Shown here: one piece after another, positions 1 through 8,575 of the stretch
How positions within the stretch are numbered: the first letter of the stretch is position 1
Layout of the letters: each line of letters begins with the position of its first letter
Assembly: GCF_014836495.1 (NCBI RefSeq)
Contig: NZ_JACSQT010000004.1
Location: forward strand, 191,073-255,072
Source of the DNA: Cytobacillus stercorigallinarum
GTDB lineage: Bacteria > Bacillota > Bacilli > Bacillales > Cytobacillaceae
DNA: 64,000 bases
Direction: 5' to 3'
Position numbers and translations under genes: made by a program
Notes under the pieces: generated by a model
Told to the model about the DNA's origin: nothing
Seen by the model: the letters and a program-made list of their open reading frames with translations, nothing else
Database searches by the model: none

Positions 1-235
1 AATCCGACTCTCTATCTGCTTTGTTTTCCCCTTTTGCGTGGCTTATATCTTGATGCGTCTCTCTATTTGCTTCGATTTTTCCATTTGCGTGGCTCATATC
101 TTGATAACACTCTCCATCTGCTTTGTTTTCCCCTTTTTCATCGCTCATACCTTAATCCGACTCTCTATCTGCCTCGATTCCCCCTTTTGCATCACTCATA
201 TCTTAATACAACACTCTCTATGTACTTCCATTTGC
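1..235. repeat. 51-bp tandem repeat, about 4.5 degenerate copies
   Basis: The core CTCTCTAT/CTCTCCAT recurs at about 8, 59, 110, 161 and 214, a period of 51 bp (53 for the last step). Each unit continues with a (C/T)TGC(T/C)T(C/T)GTTTTCCCC-like stretch and a CTCATATCTTGAT-like stretch. Since 51 is a multiple of three, several frames stay open. On the minus strand an ORF begins with ATG at 148, runs off the window's left edge, and repeats a hydrophilic 17-residue unit (HQDISHAKGENKADRES-like). An in-frame stop lies just upstream of that ATG. It may be a minisatellite or the start of a repeat protein; the window cuts it off. Confidence 0.8.
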
Positions 236-253
236 CTCATATATCTCAGTATC

Positions 254-952
254 TTACTTAAAGTAATAAGAGTGAAGGATGAGAGACATGATATATTCTG
301 AGCGATCATCGGTTACATTTATGGCTTGGACATTACTTATCAGATGATTACGCCGCAAGACACCTTCCTGCCTATTATCTTTCATCAGCGAGATTGATGA
401 AGTGACCGTCAATGCACTTGTGTTCCAGGTTTCCTCTCCTAGTTCAAAAATAATCACTTCTTTCAGCTTGGACATATTTTTCACATTGATTCCTGTGTTG
501 GCTTTGCCAATTACGACACCATTTTTGTAAATCAGCCATTGCTCCTGTTGAGAAAACCTCCTACTTCTTTTCCAACGAACATCAAAGGAATCTTCCCCTA
601 TATAAATACGCAAAGATAAATACCAGCGCAAATCGAAGAAATCACTCACAAAATATTGCCATTTCTTCGTGAAATATTGCTGAATGGACCCGCGTTTTCC
701 CTCACCTTTAAAAAGCTGCTTCTTATTCAGGAATGTTCGTTGCAGAAAATAAAACGACCAACACTCATGATTAGGAGGTTGATAGGTGGCTTCTTTTCTA
801 GCCATCCATTTACTAACTAAATAAATAACAAACGCAGTTGCCGGGAATAAAAATATCGTAGCCGCATGCCACGGGTTAAATGCACCAAACATCATGAAGC
901 GGACAAACAAAATTAACGATATCAAAACAAATAATAAATTTAATTTAACCAA
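254..952 (-). CDS. Unknown protein with two N-terminal membrane segments
   Basis: I do not recognise this gene. The first ~25 residues (VKLNLLFVLISLILFVRF) and a second stretch around residues 32-50 are strongly hydrophobic, followed by a cytosolic-looking domain of ~170 residues with many aromatics and basic residues. A phrase of the type WLIYKNGVVIGKA followed by beta-rich sequence recalls tubby-like C-terminal domains, but that is only an impression. I chose a TTG start at 952 because AAGGGGTG lies six bases upstream. A longer frame starts at 1000 (also TTG) but has no good ribosome site. A near-palindrome (TTCGTTTATATACGAACGAA) overlaps the longer start. Confidence 0.6.
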   Translation of the reverse strand: MVKLNLLFVLISLILFVRFMMFGAFNPWHAATIFLFPATAFVIYLVSKWMARKEATYQPPNHECWSFYFLQRTFLNKKQLFKGEGKRGSIQQYFTKKWQYFVSDFFDLRWYLSLRIYIGEDSFDVRWKRSRRFSQQEQWLIYKNGVVIGKANTGINVKNMSKLKEVIIFELGEETWNTSALTVTSSISLMKDNRQEGVLRRNHLISNVQAINVTDDRSEYIMSLILHSYYFK

Positions 953-1033
953 CCAAACACCCCTTCGTTTATATACGAACGAAATGGTAAAAAGTTTCAA
1001 TTTTACAAAAAAAGCCTACCTCTAAAGTAGACT

Positions 1034-1348
1034 TCATCGTTCAAAACTATAACTTCCTTCCACCTTACAAATACGCACCTGATAGTGTTCATACCATTCC
1101 GACTTTCCCTTTTCCTGTGCAACTTTATGAGCGGTGTGGTCTTTCCACCTTTTAATATCCTCTAGCGTTGCCCAATAAGAAACAGTAATCCCTAATTGTG
1201 AGTCCCTGGCACTTTCGATACCGAGGAAACCTTCTTCCTTTTGCGCTAATTCCTCCATGGTCAGTGCCATTTTTTCATACCCGTTATCGCCCATTGTTCT
1301 TTTGGAAGTAAAGATCACAGCATAATAAGACGGTGGTAGCTCCTGCAT
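1034..1348 (-). CDS. Antibiotic biosynthesis monooxygenase (ABM) family protein
   Basis: This is a 104-residue single-domain protein with the ABM/dimeric alpha-beta barrel pattern: an N-terminal strand (YAVIFTSKRT), a helix ending in the EEGFLGIES turn typical of these proteins, the ITVSYWATLEDIKRWK strand-helix, and a C-terminal strand (YEHYQVRICKVEG). The family covers small cofactor-independent oxygenases and many uncharacterised stress proteins. The substrate cannot be predicted. The start is supported by GGGGGTCAATC directly before ATG. It lies downstream of two small genes on the same strand and 80 bp upstream of the membrane protein, so it may be part of a short operon. Confidence 0.8.
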   Translation of the reverse strand: MQELPPSYYAVIFTSKRTMGDNGYEKMALTMEELAQKEEGFLGIESARDSQLGITVSYWATLEDIKRWKDHTAHKVAQEKGKSEWYEHYQVRICKVEGSYSFER

Positions 1349-1372
1349 GATTGACCCCCATTAAATGATGTA

Positions 1373-1621
1373 TTATTTACAAATATAATGTAAAAATAGT
1401 ACAGGCACAGCAAGCTTATATTTTGTTTCAACAGACACCGAGTTACTGTCAACTAGAAAATTCTCGATGTCCTCTTCGCTCACTCTTGTATAAATAGAAA
1501 TCGTTTTTACGTTAAAACTCTTATTCGTGAGCAAAACGTCAATGACCGCTTGCAAACGACTATCCATATCACAAGCAAACATGCCAGTCGTTAATAAAGC
1601 TAAAAGGCGATCGAAATCCAT
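1373..1621 (-). CDS. Small putative helix-turn-helix protein
   Basis: This 82-residue protein has no assigned function. Its second half (VKTISIYTRVSEEDIENFL) reads like a helix-turn-helix, resembling small Bacillus HTH-domain proteins. The first half is helical and acidic. The start codon is eight bases after the stop of the preceding small gene and the ribosome site is weak, which suggests translational coupling. The pairing with another small HTH-like gene suggests the two form a unit, possibly a heteromeric regulator. This is inference. Confidence 0.5.
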   Translation of the reverse strand: MDFDRLLALLTTGMFACDMDSRLQAVIDVLLTNKSFNVKTISIYTRVSEEDIENFLVDSNSVSVETKYKLAVPVLFLHYICK

Positions 1622-1629
1622 ACGCCTAT

Positions 1630-1809
1630 TTACATCATTAAGCTCTCCGCAATCACACGTACTGTCTTTTTTCGATACGTCTCTATAGCCATCTGATTAA
1701 TGCCAGAAATTTTCTCTAATGTTTGCGCATCCATTCTCAACTCATTCATCAATACAGTGATAAAATCCCTTGGGTCATTAATGGAAAAAAGTATTTGTGA
1801 ATCTTTCAA
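1630..1809 (-). CDS. Small HTH-like protein, TTG start
   Basis: This is a 59-residue frame starting TTG at 1809 and ending TAA at 1630. The product (KDSQILFSINDPRDFITVLMN, then ELRMDAQTLEKISGINQMA) has a well-formed helix-turn-helix: a MDAQTLEKISGIN helix-turn followed by an ETYRKK recognition-like helix. GGCGG lies upstream of the TTG. It directly precedes the 82-residue HTH-like gene and diverges from the small gene at 1870, so its promoter shares the 1810-1869 interval. No family name can be given with confidence. Confidence 0.5.
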   Translation of the reverse strand: MKDSQILFSINDPRDFITVLMNELRMDAQTLEKISGINQMAIETYRKKTVRVIAESLMM

Positions 1810-1869
1810 TCACAGCACCGCCTATTTGTATATAATGGTTGTAATTATCCATTTTAAGGAGGTTCTTCT

Positions 1870-2058
1870 ATGAATCCGACTGTGACATTCTCCATGCAAG
1901 TAAAAGGATTGTCTTCCCCACTTACCGAAACCTTTACGCTTGAAGAACTATCTCTACATAAACAGATGTCAACCGAAGAGCTAGAGAACAGAGTAGATGC
2001 CATTTTTCAAACGTGGGTTTGGAGTCAAATCAGCTTTTCTCGAACCATCAATCATTAA
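1870..2058 (+). CDS. Small hypothetical protein
   Basis: This 62-residue protein starts with ATG preceded by a strong AAGGAGG ribosome site. It has no transmembrane segment or cysteine. The middle (TFTLEELSLHKQMSTEELENRVDAIFQTWVW) is amphipathic helical. It is divergent from the two small HTH-like genes and convergent with the DUF4256 gene, whose end lies only 5 bp away. I do not recognise the family. Coding is supported by the ribosome site and by sensible composition. Confidence 0.55.
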   Translation: MNPTVTFSMQVKGLSSPLTETFTLEELSLHKQMSTEELENRVDAIFQTWVWSQISFSRTINH

Positions 2059-2063
2059 CAAAA

Positions 2064-2621
2064 TCAAACCCTCAACTCACCACGGAAACCTCTAGCCCCG
2101 TAGTATGAATCGGCGCCGTTATGGTAGACAAATACATGATCATAGCGGCGGTCACAAAATAATGCACCCCCGAGGTTTCTAATATTCTCTGGAGTCTGTA
2201 TCCAGCTAGATGTTTTCAGGTCAAAGTTCCCTAGCTGCTGCAATGATTCATACTGTTCTTCAGTAAGAATGGTAATGCCCATCTCATTTGCTAAATCCAT
2301 CGCGCTCGTTTCTGGCTTATGTTTTTTTCTAGCCTCAAGTGCCTCTCTGTCATAACAAACACTACGGCGCCCCTTTGGACTTTCCTTAGAGCAGTCGTAA
2401 AAGAGGTATTCGCCTGTGGATTCATCATAGCCCACCACATCAGGTTCACCTTCTGTTCTCTCCATTTCATGAAGGGACCACAACTTGTCCGGTTGTGCTG
2501 TTATTTTTTCTTGCACCTTCTCCCATTCAATGCCTTCATGCCTGTCTGGGTTTTTTTCAAAACGCAATTTCAAAGTAGATAATAACGCTTCTTGTTGTTC
2601 TTCTGATAATTTCTTAGTCAT
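2064..2621 (-). CDS. DUF4256 family protein
   Basis: This 185-residue protein matches DUF4256 as I know it: the LFYDCSKESPKGRRSVCYDREALE block, the NEMGITILTEEQYE block, the KTSSWIQTPENIRNLGGALF block and the C-terminal YDHVFVYHNGADSYYGARGF block are characteristic. The function of the family is unknown. I chose ATG at 2621 rather than 2693, because AAGGAAGG sits upstream of it and family members start MTKK(L/I)S-like. It follows the 181-residue unknown gene by 17 bp on the same strand, so the two are probably cotranscribed. Confidence 0.85.
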   Translation of the reverse strand: MTKKLSEEQQEALLSTLKLRFEKNPDRHEGIEWEKVQEKITAQPDKLWSLHEMERTEGEPDVVGYDESTGEYLFYDCSKESPKGRRSVCYDREALEARKKHKPETSAMDLANEMGITILTEEQYESLQQLGNFDLKTSSWIQTPENIRNLGGALFCDRRYDHVFVYHNGADSYYGARGFRGELRV

Positions 2622-2638
2622 CGGCTTTATTCCTTCCT

Positions 2639-3184
2639 TTATCTCATACTTGTTAGCAATCGGGCGAGTAGCTTCTCTTTGCCGTGCAAACATTGTTCTA
2701 TCGTTAAAATACTAAAATATGGTCGGTTTCTCAAGTCGCTTAAGAAACAATCATCATACACAATCTCCACATATAAGTTTTGTTTCGGGGAAAACTTCGC
2801 CAAATCATCGTAAACACTACTTATCTCATCATCTACTGTCCTTGTGATGGCCAGTTGCCCTGTTAGACTCCCCCACCATACTTGAAAAGATTGATATACT
2901 TCATTAAAGCTTGCATCATCGATAAACAACCCTTTAAAGAAGTCGTTTTTTTGATCATAAAATAACTTTTCCCCGTTAAACCTATTCTCAGCTACAAGAG
3001 AAACCGCTTCTCCCCATTTCTCTTTATAGCATTGTTCAAAGTTTTGACGAAAAGCATATTCCCTAGTCATATAAGGAAACCTTGGCTTATTATTTTTCTT
3101 CTGATTTCCATATATATTTTGAATATAGATGAAAAAATTTAGCGCAGGACAGGCTTCTGTCATGATATAGAATTCCTTATTCAT
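2639..3184 (-). CDS. Hypothetical protein
   Basis: This is a 181-residue protein with no family I recognise. It is rich in aromatic and acidic residues, has no membrane segment and looks cytosolic. Its ATG overlaps the last codons of the upstream Nudix pseudogene by eight bases, an arrangement typical of translational coupling, so loss of the upstream gene may have reduced its expression. The C-terminus (EQCLHGKEKLLARLLTSMR) is a basic helix. Confidence 0.55.
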   Translation of the reverse strand: MNKEFYIMTEACPALNFFIYIQNIYGNQKKNNKPRFPYMTREYAFRQNFEQCYKEKWGEAVSLVAENRFNGEKLFYDQKNDFFKGLFIDDASFNEVYQSFQVWWGSLTGQLAITRTVDDEISSVYDDLAKFSPKQNLYVEIVYDDCFLSDLRNRPYFSILTIEQCLHGKEKLLARLLTSMR

Positions 3185-3651
3185 CTAGCCACCACTTCAC
3201 TTCCAATTGCGTGTACGGTTTTGCTTTCACAAAGTGCTTCTCAACAAAAGAAAGCACGCAGTCATTGCCAGGCACCGTTATTTGCTGAAGTGCCTTCTCG
3301 AATGAAAACCAGACAAAATCGCTATGCTCTTCGTTCAACTTCACCTGCTCTTCTTCACCAACAAAGCCCACAAAAACCGGTGCCATATAGATGAAATCAC
3401 CTTTTGGATGATAGTACTGCTCAAATGTATTGCTGACATATAAACGAATATCCGTTAGCCCCGTTTCTTCTCTCACCTCTCTTAGTGCTGCTTCTTACGC
3501 CTTTTCGCCTCTTCAATGGCGCCACCGACATAGCATCATTCGCGAAGAAAAGGCTCTGAATTTCTTTTCATAAGCAGAACGAACATATCATCCTCATACT
3601 TTTTTAGTAAAACAACGGCTATGCCACTACAATAAATGGGCGATTCGTCAT
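3177..3651 (-). pseudogene. Decayed Nudix hydrolase
   Basis: The N-terminal part survives in one frame as PIYCSGIAVVLLKKYEDDMF, then a strand-rich segment to FLRE, then TGA (probably once a Trp codon), CYVGGAIEE and a further stop. The C-terminal part resumes in another frame as EAALREVREETGLTDIRLYV and runs intact to 3177. Together these rebuild the Nudix box GX5EX7REUXEEXGU. At least one in-frame stop inside the catalytic domain and a frameshift in the box interrupt it, and no start codon fits the first frame. The C-terminal 99 residues remain open from 3476. A sequencing error could explain one lesion but hardly all of them. Confidence 0.8.
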
Positions 3652-3781
3652 AAAAAACACCTCACTTATTTATTCGCTCAGCTACAGCCATTTCCTTTAA
3701 AGGGTTTAGTTTTGCTCGTGTCGAAATTTAAATATACGATTGGAGATCTTTATTTACTACTAAAGGAGACAGCACTTTAAG

Positions 3782-4495
3782 ATGATACCTTTGATATATG
3801 ACCAAATGTATAAAATCGGACCCGACGATAAATTTTTATTATCAATCATCAACAATTTACAGATTCATCGCTTAGCAGATTTAGGATGCGGTACAGGAAG
3901 ATTAACCAGTTACTTAGATACGAAGGGATATGGAATTACGGCAATTGATCCCGATGATGAGGCACTATTCGTTGCTAAAAATAGAGGGTTAGCAAATGTC
4001 CAATGGCTGGTTGGTGATAGTCGACTCCTGCAGGCAAACACCTACGATGCCATCATCATGACAGCAAATGTTGCCCAAGTATTTTTAACAGATGAGAGTT
4101 GGACAGCAACGCTTTCTGATATCCATCAGGCTTTACAACCTAATGGCTCCCTTATATTTGATTGCCGCAACATTTATGCAAAAGAATGGGAGAAATGGAT
4201 GGCGGATGAGACACCCGACTATACAACTCATCCCTATACTGGAGAGAAACTTACCATTATTTCGTCGTATGAAGGAATGGAAAATGATGTTTTTACCTTC
4301 TATGAGACCGTTCAATACTGTGATAACGGTGAACTTATCACTCAAAGTAAGCATCAAATAAGGTTCCGCACACTTAAAGATATTGAGAGCTCTCTATCAA
4401 GAGCCGGGTTTACGATCAAATCATGTTACGGAGATTATCAAGATAAACAAGCGAATAATGATTCAGTTAGTTTTGTTTTTCACTGTATGAAATAA
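3782..4495 (+). CDS. Class I SAM-dependent methyltransferase
   Basis: This is a 237-residue protein with the Rossmann-type methyltransferase motifs: motif I LADLGCGTGRL (around residues 33-43), an acidic end of strand two (ITAIDPDDEALFVA), motif II/III (WLVGDSR) and the motif IV-like YDAIIMTANVAQ. It ends in a beta-rich C-terminal region. The substrate is unknown. AAAGGAG lies upstream with somewhat long spacing (13 bases). It stands alone on the plus strand with its own terminator and converges with a second, unrelated-looking methyltransferase gene. Confidence 0.85.
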   Translation: MIPLIYDQMYKIGPDDKFLLSIINNLQIHRLADLGCGTGRLTSYLDTKGYGITAIDPDDEALFVAKNRGLANVQWLVGDSRLLQANTYDAIIMTANVAQVFLTDESWTATLSDIHQALQPNGSLIFDCRNIYAKEWEKWMADETPDYTTHPYTGEKLTIISSYEGMENDVFTFYETVQYCDNGELITQSKHQIRFRTLKDIESSLSRAGFTIKSCYGDYQDKQANNDSVSFVFHCMK

Positions 4496-4502
4496 ATTAA
4501 GT

Positions 4503-4534
4503 AAAGTCAGTGGTGTGGTCACTGGCTTTTTTTT
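4503..4534 (+). terminator. Intrinsic terminator
   Basis: AAAGTCAGTG pairs with CACTGGCTTT around a short loop and is followed by an eight-T run. It ends the plus-strand methyltransferase transcript. Confidence 0.85.
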
Positions 4535-4545
4535 GCACGCTTGCT

Positions 4546-5301
4546 CTATTTCGCTACCGCCTCAAATGTAATCGATTGATGGGCATTAGTAGGATATAGC
4601 CCTTGTTCATAATCGGCTGAAATAATGATGTCGTGGAAACCCGTTGCCTCAAGAATGGTCTTAAACTCTTCGACTCCGTACCAACGGAGAGGAAAATGTT
4701 CCAATTCTGTTTGTATCAGCTGCCCATCTCTCCATTTTTCATAACGATGGTGAGAAACCGTGTATTGTTTTATATAATTGACTTCAATCACCTTTTTCTC
4801 CAGCGTAATTACATCGCCATTTTCTGTTCTCCATGTCTTAGTCGATGCTTGATTTAGAGTAACGTCCGGTTGTAAAAAAATATCTACAATCAACTTTCCA
4901 CCTGGCGAGAGATGGTGGTGGAAATTTTTTAATGCCTTTATAGAGTCGTCTCGTTCATGCAGCAACAGAAAAGTACCTGTTGGAATAATTATCGCTTCAT
5001 ATTTTGTTGGTAAACTAAACGATTCCATTTTCCCGCTAAATACATTGGTCTCAAGCCCTCTTTCTGCACAATGACGCCGACATATACGGAGCATCTCATC
5101 TGATACATCAAACCCTTCAACCGTAAAACCCGCTTCCAGAAGGGGAATAAGCGTCCTCCCCGTACCCACTCCAGGTTCAAGAATCCTGCCTTTACAAGTA
5201 GCTAATCTATCACGGTAAAAGGCAATGTCTCCAAATGTTGAACCTATATATTTATCTAAATCATATACTTCAGAAGAAAGTTTACTATAATAACTTAACA
5301 A
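4546..5301 (-). CDS. Class I SAM-dependent methyltransferase
   Basis: This 251-residue protein carries motif I RILEPGVGTGRTLIPLL, the acidic strand-two residue in GFDVSDEML, and YEAIIIPTGTFLLL as motif IV. A beta-rich C-terminal half (LRWYGVEEFKTILEATGF) is typical of small-molecule methyltransferases. The start is TTG with AAGGGTG upstream. Its 5' end overlaps the deoxyribosyltransferase-like gene by seven bases, so the two are translationally coupled. The substrate is unknown; the pairing hints at a nucleoside or base modification step, but that is inference. Confidence 0.85.
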   Translation of the reverse strand: MLSYYSKLSSEVYDLDKYIGSTFGDIAFYRDRLATCKGRILEPGVGTGRTLIPLLEAGFTVEGFDVSDEMLRICRRHCAERGLETNVFSGKMESFSLPTKYEAIIIPTGTFLLLHERDDSIKALKNFHHHLSPGGKLIVDIFLQPDVTLNQASTKTWRTENGDVITLEKKVIEVNYIKQYTVSHHRYEKWRDGQLIQTELEHFPLRWYGVEEFKTILEATGFHDIIISADYEQGLYPTNAHQSITFEAVAK

Positions 5302-5639
5302 TGACTCTCACACCCTTTCTGAAGGGGCATGTCTAACTTATTTTTAGTAGATGAATAATAATAAATGTCTTTACCTTTACTCTTTGCATATTGTATTTCC
5401 TTTCGCGTACTCTCTCCAATGTATGCACCCTCATCAATCACATAAATGGCGTCACTCAAATCAATCTTTCTTAAATGTAACTCTTGTAGCATATTTAACT
5501 TCTCATCTGATAAATAAATGCGATCACTATGTTCAAAGAAACCAAGGCTTAAAACGATATGACCATTGTAGGTCAATGCCCCTTCTGTATGGATAAATTG
5601 TTGTTTAAATTTGGTTGAACCACAAAGTGTAATAATCAA
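5295..5639 (-). CDS. Nucleoside 2-deoxyribosyltransferase-like protein
   Basis: This 114-residue protein begins IITLCGSTKF, the nucleotide-binding opening of the nucleoside deoxyribosyltransferase/DUF4406 family. The conserved LHLRKIDLSDAIYVIDEGAYIGESTRKEIQYAKSKGK-type region (in parts) carries the acidic and Ser/Thr residues of that active site. These enzymes cleave or exchange N-glycosidic bonds of nucleosides. The start is TTG behind AAGGGGGG. It is the first gene of a two-gene operon with the methyltransferase at 4546-5301. Confidence 0.75.
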   Translation of the reverse strand: MIITLCGSTKFKQQFIHTEGALTYNGHIVLSLGFFEHSDRIYLSDEKLNMLQELHLRKIDLSDAIYVIDEGAYIGESTRKEIQYAKSKGKDIYYYSSTKNKLDMPLQKGCESHC

Positions 5640-5761
5640 TTTGTTTTCCCCCCTTATTAGAGACTATTTTTTAAGGTTGTTCAGCATAAAATGAATGCAA
5701 GATTGAATCCACAAACTGAATAGTATAAAATTACACTAAAAATATAATTGGGTGACCTTTA

Positions 5762-6148
5762 TTGAAAAACAAACTAGTATTTCTCTTATTAATTGCTAGT
5801 CTACTACTGAATATATATTTCTTTGGTAAATGGTTCTTGTTTAATCAATGGTTTGAAGCAACTACAGAAGAATCGATTATTTTAAGTGAAATGATACTAA
5901 AAACGGTTGAAAGTGAGGATTACTTAGCTTTAAGGGAAAGAGAAAAAATCATTGCCATCGAACCAGATATTAACAAGTTTAATGGTGGTGTCTTCCCGTT
6001 TTATATGGAAGTAAGTGTTAGAACTGAGCAACAAACTTACCTATTTTCCTGCAGTAATAAGCAATGCTCCAGTATGAAAAATGAAGGTTGGAGTTATTCG
6101 TTCTATGAAGAAGAAAAACCTCGCCTTCCATTTCAAAATACAGACTAA
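5762..6148 (+). CDS. Membrane-anchored hypothetical protein
   Basis: This 128-residue protein starts with TTG. Residues 4-25 (KLVFLLLIASLLLNIYFFGKWF) form one transmembrane anchor or uncleaved signal, and the remaining ~100 residues would be extracellular. Two cysteines (CSNKQC) sit close together in the outer domain and may form a disulfide. GGGTGA lies upstream of the start. No family is recognised. The 254 bp after it up to 6402 contain no supported gene. Confidence 0.55.
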   Translation: MKNKLVFLLLIASLLLNIYFFGKWFLFNQWFEATTEESIILSEMILKTVESEDYLALREREKIIAIEPDINKFNGGVFPFYMEVSVRTEQQTYLFSCSNKQCSSMKNEGWSYSFYEEEKPRLPFQNTD

Positions 6149-6402
6149 AAATAATAACAGGTGAAGAACGATCCGAAATTACCTAATTTCACATAAAGCT
6201 CTGAGGGGTGATAAACAAACTATAACAGGTGAACGCTATTTAAACCAAAGCATAACAACCGATGTAACGGGACCTTCCTCAACAGCGTTCATATTAAATT
6301 TTTTTGATTTAGCATGGGCTTGGCTGATTATAAGATTTACTTAACGAATAATCAAAATTATTAGACAAAAAAACAAGAACCCATATCACATCTCAAGTCT
6401 TA

Positions 6403-7173
6403 TTATTTATTTTGAAAAGCATGATACAACATCAACACCTCCAACAGAATTTCTTTATTATATCCCGTTTTTTCATGGATTTTCATAACCCATTCATCGA
6501 TACTGTTTAACGGACTTTCTTTAATTAGTCCATGATTCGTGCTCAAAAAGCTGGTCCAATTCGTAAATTCCCAGTGCGCTACTTCTGTTTGGTAGGGGAT
6601 TCTGCATTCGAGTAAGGGAGTAGGCTTAATGAGATTTTGCGAATGTTCAGCTGCATGGAGAAAAACATCACGATCAACCGGACGTGTATCATAGATTTGC
6701 CTTGATTCTTTCCCATTCGATCTATGATAGCGAACTTCTACCATATCTTCATTCGGTATTAATTGAATGTTAGCACCGGGAAAAAAACCGCCTTGTTTTT
6801 CACTTGTAAAATGTTCATGGTGCTTATCTATTAACACTGGGTTTATCCACTGATCACCTAAATCACATAAGTATCGGCTACCATCATCATCTACCGCCAC
6901 CACTGCTACATGGGCACGTACTGTCCCTAAATCATGACCGATTGGGAATGCTTGAATTCTTGATTGTTGAAACGCATCTAGCAACCAAATAGCTAAATCA
7001 AAGCAATTACCGGTAAGGCCATATTGTTCTCTATGTTCTTTCATTAGCGATAGTTCTCTTTGCTTTTTCTCACTACCCTTTTGGTGATACCATATTTTCG
7101 TCAGATTATCCATTGGGAACGTGTTAAATTGATTCCAAACTTGCTGAATACTTTCGGTTGCTCTCATGATCAT
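6403..7173 (-). CDS. Arylamine N-acetyltransferase-like protein
   Basis: This 256-residue protein has an apparent Cys-His-Asp triad in the order used by NAT and transglutaminase-like enzymes: Cys57 in GLTGNCFDLA, His88 in TVRAHVAVV and Asp104 in YLCDLGDQW. NATs transfer acetyl groups from acetyl-CoA to arylamines, hydrazines or natural-product intermediates. The motifs deviate from classical NAT (RGGxCxE), so it is either a divergent member or another member of the fold. The gene is monocistronic. Confidence 0.7.
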   Translation of the reverse strand: MIMRATESIQQVWNQFNTFPMDNLTKIWYHQKGSEKKQRELSLMKEHREQYGLTGNCFDLAIWLLDAFQQSRIQAFPIGHDLGTVRAHVAVVAVDDDGSRYLCDLGDQWINPVLIDKHHEHFTSEKQGGFFPGANIQLIPNEDMVEVRYHRSNGKESRQIYDTRPVDRDVFLHAAEHSQNLIKPTPLLECRIPYQTEVAHWEFTNWTSFLSTNHGLIKESPLNSIDEWVMKIHEKTGYNKEILLEVLMLYHAFQNK

Positions 7174-7336
7174 TCACATCCATCTTCTTTCTGTTCTAAC
7201 CCTTTCTATTCCACCTTTCATATTCCTTCTTTTTTTCAAGCAAGCTATGAAAATATCATTTGTACATAATGTCATTATATGGTACCTTTTATTTGCAAGA
7301 TGATTGGTTCAAATACATACAAACAAGGAGTTAACC

Positions 7337-8470
7337 ATGAGAAGGCTTCTACTACTTACACTTACACCATTACTACTTATTACGCTAACAGCATGTATGA
7401 ATAAGGACGAGGAAGAAACCACGGATCAACCCGATGATATCGTCATTCCAACGCAAATTGAGAATAATATATTTAAAGTCAAGCAACCGTTTAAACCAGC
7501 TAATGCACGAGGCGCAATTACAGCAAATGTGTCTAATAACTACGATATCACTGAGATTGAACTGGGGTTGATGGATATCACTTCTGAATATTTTTCACCA
7601 GAAGACCACCTTTATCAATCAGGTCAATATATAGATAGTGACTTGCTTAATGAATTACTTGCAAGAGAATCTAATGATACGCCTAATGGGCTGAACCCCA
7701 AAATGAAGGAAACAAAAGATCGACTGGAAGATGAGGAAAAAACCCCTAATATCATCTCTCACATTCACGAACAAAATTACTTAAATGAAAAAGGGAAAGT
7801 TGTTGGCATTTCATTAGCTATTTCCATCAATGATTACTACCATATTCGGGTAATGGATGATGCTGGCTTAGTTCACACAGGTGAAGTAAGAGTGAATGAA
7901 GTTTATAAAGACAAAAGTTACAACGAAAAATATGCAAAAAACATCGCAAAAGATGTCATTTCTGCCGTCAGAGGGGTTGAAAATGTCCCTAATGTACCCA
8001 TTGTCTTATCTATCTATGAAGAAGCAGGCCCAAATGAAATTACACCTGGCCAATTCCTAGCTCATACTTATATTGATAAAGGGAAACAGGGGATTAGCAG
8101 CTGGGAAAAGGTTGAAAAAGACCAATATGTCTATCCTTCAGATGAATTAAATGAAGTGGATAAAAGTCTCCACGATAGTCTCAATTATCTATCAGATGAC
8201 CTTCTTACCTACTTTACAAATTTGGATTTAAGATTAAACGGCGATATTAATTATGAGCATGATAATTTAACAAATATAGAATTAAAAATCTATGCACCAG
8301 GTATTTCAAAGACCGAGTTAACGAGCATTCTTAACTTTTGCGGTACGAAAATTAATTCTATAGCAGGCGACCATGTGCCCGTCTCCATTCGCATCATCAA
8401 TGTAGATGAAGAACTTGGGCTTATGATTTGGGATACAGAGAAAAAAGAAATCTTAACGGAAATATTATAA
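7337..8470 (+). CDS. camS: CamS family sex-pheromone lipoprotein
   Basis: This 377-residue lipoprotein has a signal peptide with the lipobox LTAC (about residues 16-19). The block RGAITANVSNNYDITEIELG is typical of CamS, as is the long alpha/beta domain that follows it. In enterococci the signal peptides of such lipoproteins are processed to pheromones; the role of the mature protein is unclear. I chose ATG at 7337 because AAGGAG precedes it and the frame opens directly into the signal peptide. In many Firmicutes camS lies beside ligA/pcrA genes; it does not here. Confidence 0.85.
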   Translation: MRRLLLLTLTPLLLITLTACMNKDEEETTDQPDDIVIPTQIENNIFKVKQPFKPANARGAITANVSNNYDITEIELGLMDITSEYFSPEDHLYQSGQYIDSDLLNELLARESNDTPNGLNPKMKETKDRLEDEEKTPNIISHIHEQNYLNEKGKVVGISLAISINDYYHIRVMDDAGLVHTGEVRVNEVYKDKSYNEKYAKNIAKDVISAVRGVENVPNVPIVLSIYEEAGPNEITPGQFLAHTYIDKGKQGISSWEKVEKDQYVYPSDELNEVDKSLHDSLNYLSDDLLTYFTNLDLRLNGDINYEHDNLTNIELKIYAPGISKTELTSILNFCGTKINSIAGDHVPVSIRIINVDEELGLMIWDTEKKEILTEIL

Positions 8471-8475
8471 AGGAT

Positions 8476-8511
8476 AGGCTTCTTCTTTTTTAAAAAAGGA
8501 GGAGCCTTTTT
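8476..8511 (+). terminator. Intrinsic terminator after camS
   Basis: AGGCTTCTTC pairs (with G-U wobble) with GGAGGAGCCT across an A/T-rich loop and is followed by TTTTT. Confidence 0.8.
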
Positions 8512-8575
8512 ACTGTTTGTCCAATCACTTCCTCTTCCTTGTTAATAAAATAATGATAAGTAAAGGAGTGATAAC

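Noticed and set aside
34-301. Plus-strand ORFs across the tandem repeat
   Set aside because: They are open only because the repeat unit is a multiple of three; composition (Leu/Phe/His/Tyr-rich) is not protein-like and no ribosome site exists.
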